Of a stretch of DNA of 7,655 nt, positions 1-5,762 are shown piece after piece. The stretch is from CAYJAD01 sp964371835 (GTDB lineage: Bacteria > Desulfobacterota > Desulfovibrionia > Desulfovibrionales > Desulfovibrionaceae). The translations under genes and the position numbers were made by a program. The stretch spans positions 1 to 7,655 of the forward strand of contig CAYJOP010000094.1 of NCBI GenBank assembly GCA_964371835.1. Direction: 5' to 3'. Numbering within the stretch: position 1 is the stretch's first letter; each line of letters starts with the position of its first letter. The notes beneath the pieces were generated by a model, which ran no database searches, was not told the DNA's origin, and worked only from the letters and a program-made list of their open reading frames with translations.

Positions 1-155
1 TACAGAGAGCAGAGATGTGGTTTTTGTTCTGCACAAGTGTATTTTCAAATAAATGCAAATTTACTGCAAAAGCACAAAAATAGAACTAAAAAATAATTGT
101 GCAGGACCCTTGATTTAGATTTAATTCGTAAATTTTAAAATTCAATGGTGAGAGT

Positions 156-467
156 ATGCAACATCCCATTATATATATTTTGCTAGTTTGTTTATTATTA
201 ACAGGTTGTGGTGGACCAAAGTCTGTGGGTCATGGTACAGAACAAGCAAAAATTACAGGTGTAGGCTATGCAACTGACGACCCTTCGCAACTGCGCTACC
301 CACTTAGCGGAAAAAGCCTTGACAAGCAATTGTATTTTTTAAATCAGCCTGAAACCATGATCCAATTACAGAACTATTATCAAAATGCTTTGACAGACAA
401 TCAAAAAGAAAATTCAAATAAATACACGAACTTGCAACCAAGAGAAGCAAGTCCTTTTAGGCAGTAA
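156..467 (+). CDS. small lipoprotein of unknown function
   Basis: This 103-residue protein begins with a hydrophobic stretch (about residues 4-16) ending in a lipobox L15-T16-G17-C18, so it is probably a lipoprotein lipidated at Cys18. Gly at +2 would favour the outer membrane under the enterobacterial sorting rule, which may not apply here. The n-region is odd: it has no Lys or Arg, only His3. No other in-frame start exists, because a TAA lies in frame at 129-131, and GGTGAG just upstream is a usable ribosome site. The mature part is polar, rich in Gln and Asn, and has no domain I recognise. It ends 1 nt before the hydrolase gene, so the two are probably co-transcribed, and lgt, which would modify it, is three genes downstream. 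Real gene: likely. Function: unknown. Confidence 0.75.
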   Translation: MQHPIIYILLVCLLLTGCGGPKSVGHGTEQAKITGVGYATDDPSQLRYPLSGKSLDKQLYFLNQPETMIQLQNYYQNALTDNQKENSNKYTNLQPREASPFRQ

Positions 468-468
468 T

Positions 469-1596
469 ATGGATCCTATTAGTCATGCAGCCAGTGGGGC
501 AATTCTTGCTCTTAGTCTACCTGAAAGGCCAGCTTCACGATTTTTTGTTCCCATGGCGGCTTTGGTTACGGCCTTGCCAGACATTGATGTAATATTCGCC
601 CCAGCGCCCATTGATTTTTTGCTTTTGCATCGTGGAATCACCCATTCACTTGCGGCCATACCATTTATGGCTTTAATTGTTAGCTTATTTTTCTTTCCAT
701 TTTGGCGCAACAGTACGCCCAATTCTTGGTCATATTTAAGAACATACTTTTATATTTGCACACTATTCCTTTTGCATATTTGGCTTGATATTATAACTAC
801 ATACGGCACAATGGTTTTTTTGCCATTTTCTGATTATAGAGTGAGGTTAAATGGCATATTTATTATTGATTTACTAATTACCTTACCCATGCTTTTAACC
901 GTATTTCTTGCTCGTAAAAAGCGAAAACTTGCTTGCTTAGTGCTCATTTGGATATTTATTTATCCATCTGCTTGTGTGGGCTTGCGTATGTGGCATGAGG
1001 CCAGGGCTTCTGAGCGTCTTTCTGCTGAAAACATTACAAATATAGCTGTATTGCCAGACGCACTTGCTCCATTTTATTGGCGAGTCATTTATCAAAGTGA
1101 AACCCCATTTGACCCCGATAATACTGAACAAAATTTAACCACACTACCCAAAGCCATACAAGGTTATGTTTACCCAAATACAGCCCAGAGCATTCATCAT
1201 CAAGGATTAGACATGTTTGGAAATCCTCGTACTAAAGTGCTGAACTATCCAGCGCTCAGGCCAGAAATTGCTGAAAGCATTAGCGTCACAAGCCGCAGAG
1301 CTTTGGCATATCTTGATTTTTCACTAATGCCCTTGGAGGCTTCGCGCCCCATAGGCAGTGGCGAGGAATTTATTATCTACGATCTACGCTTTGGCACCAT
1401 GCTTCCTTGGGTGAAGTCCATTATGGACCTTAGAAATGATGGTGCACCGCCTTTCTTGTTCAAAGCACAGCGTGAAGGCGAAGCATGGACCAAAATCCGC
1501 CTTGTTTTTGGAGGGTCTGGCAAGGATTCTCAATGGCAAAAACCACAAACACCTGAACCAGCAACATTTTGGCAATGGTTAGTTGGATTATATTAA
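469..1596 (+). CDS. membrane-bound metal-dependent hydrolase, YdjM/YfhP (DUF457) family
   Basis: The 375-residue product has the metal-ligand pattern of the YdjM/YfhP family: His6 near the N-terminus, Asp38-Ile-Asp40, the HRGITHS motif at 54-60, and His103 with Asp107 in a membrane segment (LLHIWLD), followed by TYGT. Hydrophobic segments lie at about 24-36, 61-78, 91-109, 128-147 and 153-171. Residues 172-375 form a soluble tail with no motif I know; a long tail is also found in the YfhP-type members. Family members are predicted inner-membrane metal hydrolases, and their physiological substrate is not known to me. The ATG lies 1 nt after the upstream lipoprotein stop, with a weak TAGG ribosome site inside that gene. 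moaC follows after 8 nt. Family call is firm; reaction is not. Confidence 0.85.
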   Translation: MDPISHAASGAILALSLPERPASRFFVPMAALVTALPDIDVIFAPAPIDFLLLHRGITHSLAAIPFMALIVSLFFFPFWRNSTPNSWSYLRTYFYICTLFLLHIWLDIITTYGTMVFLPFSDYRVRLNGIFIIDLLITLPMLLTVFLARKKRKLACLVLIWIFIYPSACVGLRMWHEARASERLSAENITNIAVLPDALAPFYWRVIYQSETPFDPDNTEQNLTTLPKAIQGYVYPNTAQSIHHQGLDMFGNPRTKVLNYPALRPEIAESISVTSRRALAYLDFSLMPLEASRPIGSGEEFIIYDLRFGTMLPWVKSIMDLRNDGAPPFLFKAQREGEAWTKIRLVFGGSGKDSQWQKPQTPEPATFWQWLVGLY

Positions 1597-1604
1597 AAAT
1601 TCAT

Positions 1605-2093
1605 ATGCAAAAAAAATTTTCACATATAGCTAAGGATGGTTCAGTAAATATGGTTGATGTTAGCCATAAAACTAACACTTTGCGCATTGCCATTGTGCGA
1701 GGTTGCATTGATTTATCTGCTGAGACCTTGGCTCTTTTACAAAATACTGCTCTACCCAAGGGAGATGTACTAACAACGGCTAAACTTGCGGGTATTATGG
1801 CAGCAAAGCGCACTGCTGAACTTGTTCCCCTTTGTCATCCTTTGGCCCTTACCTTTATGGATGTTCGTTTTACCGTTAAGGACTTCGGCCTTGAACTAGA
1901 AGCGGAAGCACGCACCGCTGGCCCCACAGGAGTTGAAATGGAAGCTCTCGTAGGTGCTCAGATGGCAGCTGCAACAGTCTATGACATGTGCAAGGCAGTG
2001 CAAAAAAACATTGTCATTCGAGACATACGTCTTGTTTACAAAAGTGGCGGCAAAAGCGGTATTTTTTGCGCAACAGATTTCATCAAGGATTAG
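1605..2093 (+). CDS. moaC: cyclic pyranopterin monophosphate synthase MoaC
   Basis: MoaC makes cyclic pyranopterin monophosphate from the 3',8-cyclo-GTP produced by MoaA, an early step of molybdenum cofactor synthesis in the cytosol. From the ATG at 1605 the protein is 162 residues, normal for the family, and aligns with E. coli MoaC at an offset of one residue. Lys52 (KGDV), His78 (PLCHPL), Glu111 and Glu113 (EMEAL), Asp127 and Lys130 (YDMCKAVQK) match the known active-site residues, and KSGGKSG is present at 146-152. Upstream in-frame starts (TTG 1569, ATG 1575) lie inside the hydrolase gene and would add unaligned residues. No Shine-Dalgarno sequence is visible before 1605, so translation may depend on coupling to the hydrolase stop 8 nt earlier. 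No other molybdopterin gene is in the window. Confidence 0.96.
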   Translation: MQKKFSHIAKDGSVNMVDVSHKTNTLRIAIVRGCIDLSAETLALLQNTALPKGDVLTTAKLAGIMAAKRTAELVPLCHPLALTFMDVRFTVKDFGLELEAEARTAGPTGVEMEALVGAQMAAATVYDMCKAVQKNIVIRDIRLVYKSGGKSGIFCATDFIKD

Positions 2094-2100
2094 TAATATT

Positions 2101-2925
2101 ATGCAATTTCCCATAATCGATCCCATTGCCTTAAAAGTTGGAGCTTTAGAATTGCGCTGGTATGGTATTATGTATTTGCTCGCATTTCTAATAGCTTGGG
2201 CATTGGGAAGATATCGAGTGCGCTTGTCCCAAACTCACCCACATCCCATTTACAAACCATGGACAAGTGTTCAATATGATGACCTTTTAACCCTTGGAAT
2301 GTTAGGAGTTATTCTTGGGGGGCGTTTTGGTTTTGTGCTTTTTTATGATTTGCCAAGTTACCTAAATGATCCAAGTGAAATTTTTAGAATCTGGAACGGA
2401 GGAATGTCCTTTCATGGTGGTTTGCTTGGGGTTTTAGTAGCCATGTGGTATTATGCTCGGCGCAACGGCAGGAGTTTTTTAGAAGTCATGGACTTTGTAG
2501 CACCTTTTGTAGCACCTGGACTTTTTTTCGGTCGCATTGGCAACTTCATAAACGGCGAACTGTGGGGCAATGTATCTTCTGTTCCATGGGCAGTGGTTTT
2601 TCCGCATGCCGGCCATTTGCCACGGCACCCTTCTCAACTTTATGAAGCCTTATTAGAAGGATTACTACTTTTTACTGTAGTTTGGTTGTACTCCGCAAAA
2701 CCACGCAAGCTTGGCGCAGTTGCAGGTAGTTTCTCCATTTGTTACGGACTAGCAAGATTTTTAGTAGAATTTGTGCGCACACCAGATGCTCACTTGGGAT
2801 ACATGGCCTTTGGCTGGATGACCATGGGGCAAATATTATCAATACCACTCATACTTATTGGCTTGTGGCTTTTAGTGCGCCAAGATCCTGTCAAGACAAC
2901 TCAAAGCAAAAAAAGCAAAAAGTAA
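2101..2925 (+). CDS. lgt: prolipoprotein diacylglyceryl transferase Lgt
   Basis: Lgt moves the diacylglyceryl group of phosphatidylglycerol onto the lipobox cysteine of prolipoproteins in the inner membrane, the first step of lipoprotein maturation. The 274-residue protein has the family landmarks in order: RWYG at 19-22, LGGRFGF at 72-78, the MSFHGG motif with His105 (equivalent to the essential His103 of E. coli), the signature GRIGNFINGELWG at 144-156 with Arg145 and Glu153, HPSQLYEA at 176-183, and RFLVEFVR at 219-226. Several membrane spans are evident, and the C-terminus is Lys-rich. The reading frame is open further upstream to 1954, but those residues only read moaC out of frame; the ATG at 2101 gives the standard N-terminus and has AAGGA at 2085-2089. 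It lies 7 nt after moaC. A downstream hairpin at 2943-2972 may end the operon. Confidence 0.97.
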   Translation: MQFPIIDPIALKVGALELRWYGIMYLLAFLIAWALGRYRVRLSQTHPHPIYKPWTSVQYDDLLTLGMLGVILGGRFGFVLFYDLPSYLNDPSEIFRIWNGGMSFHGGLLGVLVAMWYYARRNGRSFLEVMDFVAPFVAPGLFFGRIGNFINGELWGNVSSVPWAVVFPHAGHLPRHPSQLYEALLEGLLLFTVVWLYSAKPRKLGAVAGSFSICYGLARFLVEFVRTPDAHLGYMAFGWMTMGQILSIPLILIGLWLLVRQDPVKTTQSKKSKK

Positions 2926-2942
2926 TATACAAGATGCACATG

Positions 2943-2972
2943 TTAACAATTATTTGCTATAATTGCTGTTAA
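2943..2972 (+). terminator. weak hairpin after lgt, possible terminator
   Basis: The left arm TTAACAATTAT (2943-2953) pairs with ATAATTG (2959-2965) and TTAA (2969-2972), with a TTGCT loop and a 3-nt CTG bulge in the right arm. The stem is almost all A/T and no U-run follows, so it is a poor intrinsic terminator. Its position 17 nt after the lgt stop is the main reason to list it. Confidence 0.25.
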
Positions 2973-3161
2973 ATATACATATAAACCCTAAAAACTCGAA
3001 TTTTATACTTGGATTTGCAAGTTAGTTTAATTTTTTGGCAATAAACGTCTTTTTTCAAATTTTATCATTTTTTGCGTATATAAATATCCACACCAAAAAC
3101 TATCTAACCACTTAAAATACTAGAATTTTAATGCTTAATCAATTCATAGAAATTTAACGCC

Positions 3162-3189
3162 AAAATCATGCTATTGACAATATGATTTT
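3162..3189. repeat. 8-bp inverted repeat in the infA promoter region
   Basis: AAAATCAT at 3162-3169 is matched exactly by ATGATTTT at 3182-3189, with 12 nt between. The TTGACA box at 3174-3179 lies inside the spacer, so a protein bound to both arms would cover the -35 element. The left-arm octamer recurs in two other promoter regions of the window. Operator function is an inference. Confidence 0.4.
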
Positions 3190-3202
3190 TTTCTGTGATG
3201 TT
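3174..3202 (+). promoter_or_regulatory. candidate sigma-70 promoter for infA
   Basis: A perfect TTGACA at 3174-3179 is followed after 17 nt by GATGTT at 3197-3202, which matches only three positions of TATAAT. Transcription would start near 3209, at the palindrome CCGTGCACGG, giving a leader of about 38 nt before the infA ATG. The -35 is convincing; the -10 is weak. Confidence 0.35.
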
Positions 3203-3236
3203 TACAGACCGTGCACGGCACATTAGCTCTGCACAT

Positions 3237-3242
3237 AGGAGG
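3237..3242 (+). promoter_or_regulatory. strong Shine-Dalgarno site fixing the infA start
   Basis: AGGAGG lies 4 nt before the ATG at 3247. It rules out the in-frame GTG at 3211, which would add 12 residues absent from IF-1 proteins and would place this ribosome site inside the coding region. It is the best ribosome site in the window, fitting a highly expressed translation factor. Confidence 0.85.
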
Positions 3243-3246
3243 TTTT

Positions 3247-3465
3247 ATGGCCAAAGAAGGTGCCATTGAAGTTGACGGAGTTGTACAAGAAGCTCTACCA
3301 AATGCCATGTTTAAAGTAGAATTAGAAAATGGGCATACAGTATTAGCTCATATTTCAGGCAAGATGCGTAAATTTTATATTCGCATTTTACCTGGTGATA
3401 AAGTTAAGGTGGAACTATCACCCTATGACCTAACTCGTGGGCGTATCACCTATCGCATGAAATAG
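3247..3465 (+). CDS. infA: translation initiation factor IF-1
   Basis: IF-1 is a small OB-fold protein that binds the A site of the 30S subunit and assists IF-2 and IF-3 during initiation. From the ATG at 3247 the product is exactly 72 residues, the usual length, and matches E. coli IF-1 across its whole length: MAKE start, ALPN-MF-VELENGH in the first half, HISGKMRK in the middle, then YIRIL-GDKV-VEL-PYDL and GRI near the end. Phe replaces the E. coli Asn after KMRK, and the ending is TRGRITYRMK, a form I associate with Desulfovibrio. The gene is isolated: 321 nt after lgt, with its own candidate promoter. Its last 16 nt overlap the end of the convergent pgpA gene, and no terminator is seen between them. 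Confidence 0.97.
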   Translation: MAKEGAIEVDGVVQEALPNAMFKVELENGHTVLAHISGKMRKFYIRILPGDKVKVELSPYDLTRGRITYRMK

Positions 3466-3950
3466 TAAAGCCAGCATATAGCCGCAAGGCAAAGCATGGC
3501 CATTATTCCAGCTATTACATCATCTATCATGATGCCGTAGCCGTTAGGCATATAATGCTCTGCGGCGTGTATGGGCCAAGGTTTAAGAATATCAAACAGC
3601 CTAAACAAAAAAAATCCAGCCACATACATGGGTAGGTTGACCTTTGCGAATGGCAAAAAAACTAACCACATTCCAAGCACTTCATCAATTACAATTTGTG
3701 AAGCATCCTTACACTGAAGTAATTTTTCCGCATGGGTTGAAGCAAAGGCCCCAAGAAAAAATAACACCACAAGCAACATTACTCTACCTAGCATGGGCAA
3801 AGGCGTAAAGCACACAGGCGCAAGCAACATCGCAAGCAATGAGCCCCAAGTTCCTGGGGCAAACGGTGCAAGGCCTGCAACTCCAGCCCTACATAAAAAA
3901 AGACATGCAGCATCAAGGGCATTATGCCCCCAAAAAAATTTTACTGACAT
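3450..3950 (-). CDS. pgpA: phosphatidylglycerophosphatase A
   Basis: PgpA removes the phosphate from phosphatidylglycerophosphate to give phosphatidylglycerol in the inner membrane. The 166-residue protein is close to the family length and carries its motifs in order: APFAPGTWGS at 28-37, DASQIVIDEVLG at 82-93 with the acidic pair Asp89-Glu90, FFLFRLFDILKPWPI at 113-127, and GYGIMIDDVIAG at 137-148 with Asp143-Asp144. Membrane segments are likely at about 38-48, 54-70, 92-100, 106-116 and 146-164. The start codon lies 2 nt after the stop of the upstream lipoprotein gene, with only a weak ribosome site (GCAAGAG), which suggests translational coupling. The 3' end overlaps infA. Its product phosphatidylglycerol is also the lipid donor for Lgt encoded nearby, but this link is functional, not an operon. 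Confidence 0.95.
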   Translation of the reverse strand: MSVKFFWGHNALDAACLFLCRAGVAGLAPFAPGTWGSLLAMLLAPVCFTPLPMLGRVMLLVVLFFLGAFASTHAEKLLQCKDASQIVIDEVLGMWLVFLPFAKVNLPMYVAGFFLFRLFDILKPWPIHAAEHYMPNGYGIMIDDVIAGIMAMLCLAAICWLYYFMR

Positions 3951-3952
3951 AT

Positions 3953-4348
3953 TTACTCTTGCTCAAAAACATACTTGCTTTCTGTGAGCACAAGACCATC
4001 TGTAGATAAAGCTTTAACTACATACTGGTAGGAACGACTCTCATCAGCAGGTGGACAAGCGCCAATATAATGGCGAATTAAAGCACCTTCTGGAATAATA
4101 CCAGTATCGTCATTTTTCCAAATTCCACCGCCGTGAATTCGGCTTAAGTCTGACCTATCTTGTAAACTCACTTCAAAAACATTCGTATTTTTAGGAATAT
4201 TATATAATTCTATCTCAGGTGAAATTCGTGAGCAGCGATGCACATCACGAATTGTAACTAAAAGCTGCATATCTTCCTCCGAACCTTGCATGGAGGCGCA
4301 ACCCGGTAACAAAAATGTAATCATAAGAATAAGCAATAAAAAACGCAT
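3953..4348 (-). CDS. putative lipoprotein with PEBP (YbhB)-like features
   Basis: From the ATG at 4348 the protein is 131 residues. It has an N-terminal Arg2, a hydrophobic stretch and a lipobox L14-P15-G16-C17, so it should be a lipoprotein, with Ala at +2. The mature part resembles a short, divergent phosphatidylethanolamine-binding protein: CSRISPEIELYNIPKNTNVF at 39-58 (compare SP-l-w-nvP-gt), an acidic DRSD at 64-67, IPEGA at 85-89, and YIGACPP at 94-100 followed by SYQYVVKAL at 106-114, like the family's Y-G-PP...H-Y-f-v-AL. The usual DPDAP and HW motifs are not intact. Cys39 and Cys98 could form a disulfide. It overlaps no neighbour and precedes pgpA by 2 nt, so the two are probably one transcript. 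Lipoprotein call is firm; family call is moderate. Confidence 0.7.
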   Translation of the reverse strand: MRFLLLILMITFLLPGCASMQGSEEDMQLLVTIRDVHRCSRISPEIELYNIPKNTNVFEVSLQDRSDLSRIHGGGIWKNDDTGIIPEGALIRHYIGACPPADESRSYQYVVKALSTDGLVLTESKYVFEQE

Positions 4349-4354
4349 TTCATT

Positions 4355-4360
4355 CTCCTT
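4355..4360 (-). promoter_or_regulatory. Shine-Dalgarno site fixing the start of the PEBP-like lipoprotein
   Basis: On the minus strand AAGGAG lies 6 nt before the ATG at 4348. A longer in-frame reading from TTG at 4366 would contain this site within its coding region and add six charged or polar residues (with a Pro) ahead of the signal peptide. A nearer ATG at 4353 is out of frame. The 4348 start is therefore preferred. Confidence 0.75.
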
Positions 4361-4369
4361 CGGCAATTT

Positions 4370-4439
4370 TCAAGGGTCTAACGCTATAAATTAAATTTTT
4401 TTGCAACCAATTTCCTCTTTTTTATAAACTAACCCTTGA
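4370..4439. repeat. interrupted inverted repeat in the divergent spacer
   Basis: TCAAGGGT-c-TA at 4370-4380 pairs with TAACCCTTGA at 4430-4439 over 10 bp with one bulged C. Farther in, TATAAA (4385-4390) pairs with TTTATA (4421-4426). A loop of 30 nt, mostly A/T, is left at 4391-4420. It lies in the upstream region of the lipoprotein-pgpA unit, and its inner left part overlaps that unit's candidate -10. It could be an operator pair, a leader structure or an old terminator. Confidence 0.35.
4383..4410 (-). promoter_or_regulatory. candidate promoter for the lipoprotein-pgpA unit
   Basis: On the minus strand TTGGTT (4405-4410) is followed after 16 nt by TATAGC (4383-4388). Half or a little more of each box matches the sigma-70 consensus, and transcription would start near 4376, about 28 nt before the ATG. 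The region is so A/T-rich that chance matches are expected. Confidence 0.25.
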
Positions 4440-4502
4440 CTAATAGCAACTATCTTGAGCAAACTAGGGGTGAGCAGCTTAAGCAATAAATTACTGCAAA
4501 AA

Positions 4503-4521
4503 ATTATGACAAAATCATAAT
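4503..4521. repeat. 7-bp inverted repeat in the aminotransferase promoter
   Basis: ATTATGA (4503-4509) and TCATAAT (4515-4521) are perfect complements separated by 5 nt, ending 4 nt before a TATAAT box. The position fits an operator covering the -35 to -10 region. The right part contains the octamer AAAATCAT (4511-4518), which also occurs upstream of infA and of the TPR gene. Confidence 0.4.
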
Positions 4522-4531
4522 ACACTATAAT
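4504..4531 (+). promoter_or_regulatory. candidate promoter for the aminotransferase-UXS pair
   Basis: A perfect TATAAT lies at 4526-4531, with a poor -35 (TTATGA, 4504-4509) 16 nt upstream. Transcription would start near 4538, inside the AGGAGA ribosome site (4535-4540), giving an almost leaderless message. CATAAT at 4516-4521 is an alternative -10 that would leave a more usual leader. Confidence 0.35.
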
Positions 4532-4544
4532 TTTAGGAGAAAAC

Positions 4545-5726
4545 ATGACATTACTTTCACAGCGTGTTGCCGGATATATGGAAAATGCCTCATGGATTAG
4601 ACGCATGTTTGAAGCAGGCGCACAGCTCAAAGCTAAGTATGGCCCTGAAAATATTTACGATTTTAGCCTTGGCAACCCAGACCTACCCCCACCTCCTGCC
4701 GTAGCTGAAGGCTTGCGCAAATTTAGTGAAATGGCCAATGAGCCATTTGCCTTTGGATATATGTCCAATGGTGGCTACCCTTGGGCTAGGGAACAATTAG
4801 CTGCTCACTTAAGCATTGAACAAGACATTAGCCTAACGGCTGACCATGTGCTTTTAAGCTGCGGTGCAGCAGGCGGACTAAATGCATTTTTCCGCGCAGT
4901 CTTAAATATTGGTGAGGAAGTATTGGCCTTTGCTCCTTATTTTGTTGAATATGGATTTTATACAGAAAACCACAATGCCACCTTCCGCTCAGTGCCATCC
5001 ATGCCAGATACTTTTGCCCCTGACCTTGAGGCACTAGAAGCAGCAATTTCTGACAAAACCAGAATATTATTAATTAACTCACCAAACAATCCCACTGGCG
5101 CAGTCTATAACAAGCAAGAAATTCAAGGCATTATTGGCGTATTAAACCGCTGCTCACAAAAATTTGGTAAACCAATTTGGTTAGTTGCTGATGAACCATA
5201 TAGATTTTTGGCCTTTGACGGGATTGAAGTTCCATCAGTTTTACCCCTCTACCCTTATTCAGTTGTAGTAAGCTCATTTTCTAAAAACCTTTCCTTACCT
5301 GGTGAGCGTTTGGGCTATGTAATTATTTCTCCATTACTTCAAGAAGGACAAACCCTTATGGGTGCCCTCATGCTTACCAATCGCATACTAGGATATGTTA
5401 ATCCCCCAGTCGTCGGACAACATCTCATGGCCGCAGCACTTGGCTCTCAAGTGGATGTAAGTATATATAATAACAGACGCAACGCCATGGCAAAAGTTCT
5501 TAACGACGCAGGCTATGAATTCCAACTTCCCAAGGGTGCATTTTATTTCTTCCCCAAAGCACCAGGTGGCGACGATGTGGCCTTTGTAAACAAATTGCTT
5601 GAACAAAATATTCTTGCAGTGCCTGGTCGTGGATTTGGTCAAGCTGGGTATTTTAGACTGGCATTTTGCATAGATGAACAAATTATTTTAAATTCAGCTC
5701 CAGCCTTTGCCAAAGCTATAAAATAG
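4545..5726 (+). CDS. PLP-dependent class I/II aminotransferase
   Basis: This is a fold-type I aminotransferase of 393 residues, normal for the family. Visible landmarks are SLGNPDLPPP at 41-50, the NNPTG motif at 181-185, Asp216 and Tyr219 in VADEPYR (Asp216 would pair with the PLP pyridine nitrogen), the PLP lysine Lys247 in SFSKNLSLPGERLGY with Arg255 contacting the phosphate, and Arg371 in FRLAF, expected to bind the substrate alpha-carboxylate. That last residue points to an amino-acid substrate rather than a nucleotide sugar. The exact amino acid cannot be read from the sequence; aspartate, aromatic or alanine-type activity are all possible. AGGAGA lies 4 nt before the ATG. The UXS gene follows after 36 nt, likely in the same transcript. 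Confidence 0.93.
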   Translation: MTLLSQRVAGYMENASWIRRMFEAGAQLKAKYGPENIYDFSLGNPDLPPPPAVAEGLRKFSEMANEPFAFGYMSNGGYPWAREQLAAHLSIEQDISLTADHVLLSCGAAGGLNAFFRAVLNIGEEVLAFAPYFVEYGFYTENHNATFRSVPSMPDTFAPDLEALEAAISDKTRILLINSPNNPTGAVYNKQEIQGIIGVLNRCSQKFGKPIWLVADEPYRFLAFDGIEVPSVLPLYPYSVVVSSFSKNLSLPGERLGYVIISPLLQEGQTLMGALMLTNRILGYVNPPVVGQHLMAAALGSQVDVSIYNNRRNAMAKVLNDAGYEFQLPKGAFYFFPKAPGGDDVAFVNKLLEQNILAVPGRGFGQAGYFRLAFCIDEQIILNSAPAFAKAIK

Positions 5727-5762
5727 TAGTACAATTATCAAAGATAATCCGAAGGAGAATAT

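Larger units (their letters stand above)
2926..3246. other. gene-free AT-rich spacer between lgt and infA
   Basis: This 321-nt spacer contains no credible coding region on either strand; the short open frames are not preceded by ribosome sites and resemble nothing. From left to right it holds an imperfect inverted repeat just after lgt (2943-2972), a short stem ACTTG/CAAGT at 3007-3022, a long featureless A/T-rich stretch, an 8-bp inverted repeat (3162-3189) around a TTGACA box, the palindrome CCGTGCACGG at 3209-3218, and the strong ribosome site of infA. I see no tRNA and no recognisable riboswitch. The extent fits a terminator region plus an independent infA promoter. Confidence 0.6.

Noticed and set aside
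1..96. Possible C-terminal tail of an upstream plus-strand gene (frame 1 open to TAA at 94-96; the other two plus frames stop at 50-52 and near 91-93).
   Set aside because: All three plus frames are open for at least 49 nt and none gives a recognisable protein end, so I cannot choose one or show that any is coding.
29..104. CTGCACAA (29-36) and TTGTGCAG (97-104), an 8-bp inverted repeat 60 nt apart.
   Set aside because: The arms are short and far apart, with no associated terminator or promoter; chance is a fair explanation.
110..141. Possible promoter for the first lipoprotein (TTGATT at 110-115, TAAAAT at 136-141).
   Set aside because: The spacing is 20 nt, too long for sigma-70, and A/T-rich sequence gives many such boxes.
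1954..2100. N-terminally extended Lgt reading from 1954.
   Set aside because: The extra 49 residues are moaC read in another frame; the ATG at 2101 gives the normal Lgt N-terminus.
61..4501. Shared 11-mer TTACTGCAAAA at 61-71 and 4491-4501, both in upstream regions.
   Set aside because: One shared 11-mer in A/T-rich DNA of this length is not surprising, and the flanks do not match.
4391..4630. Minus-strand 79-codon open frame across the divergent spacer into the aminotransferase gene.
   Set aside because: No ribosome site and no recognisable protein; it overlaps a well-supported gene on the other strand.
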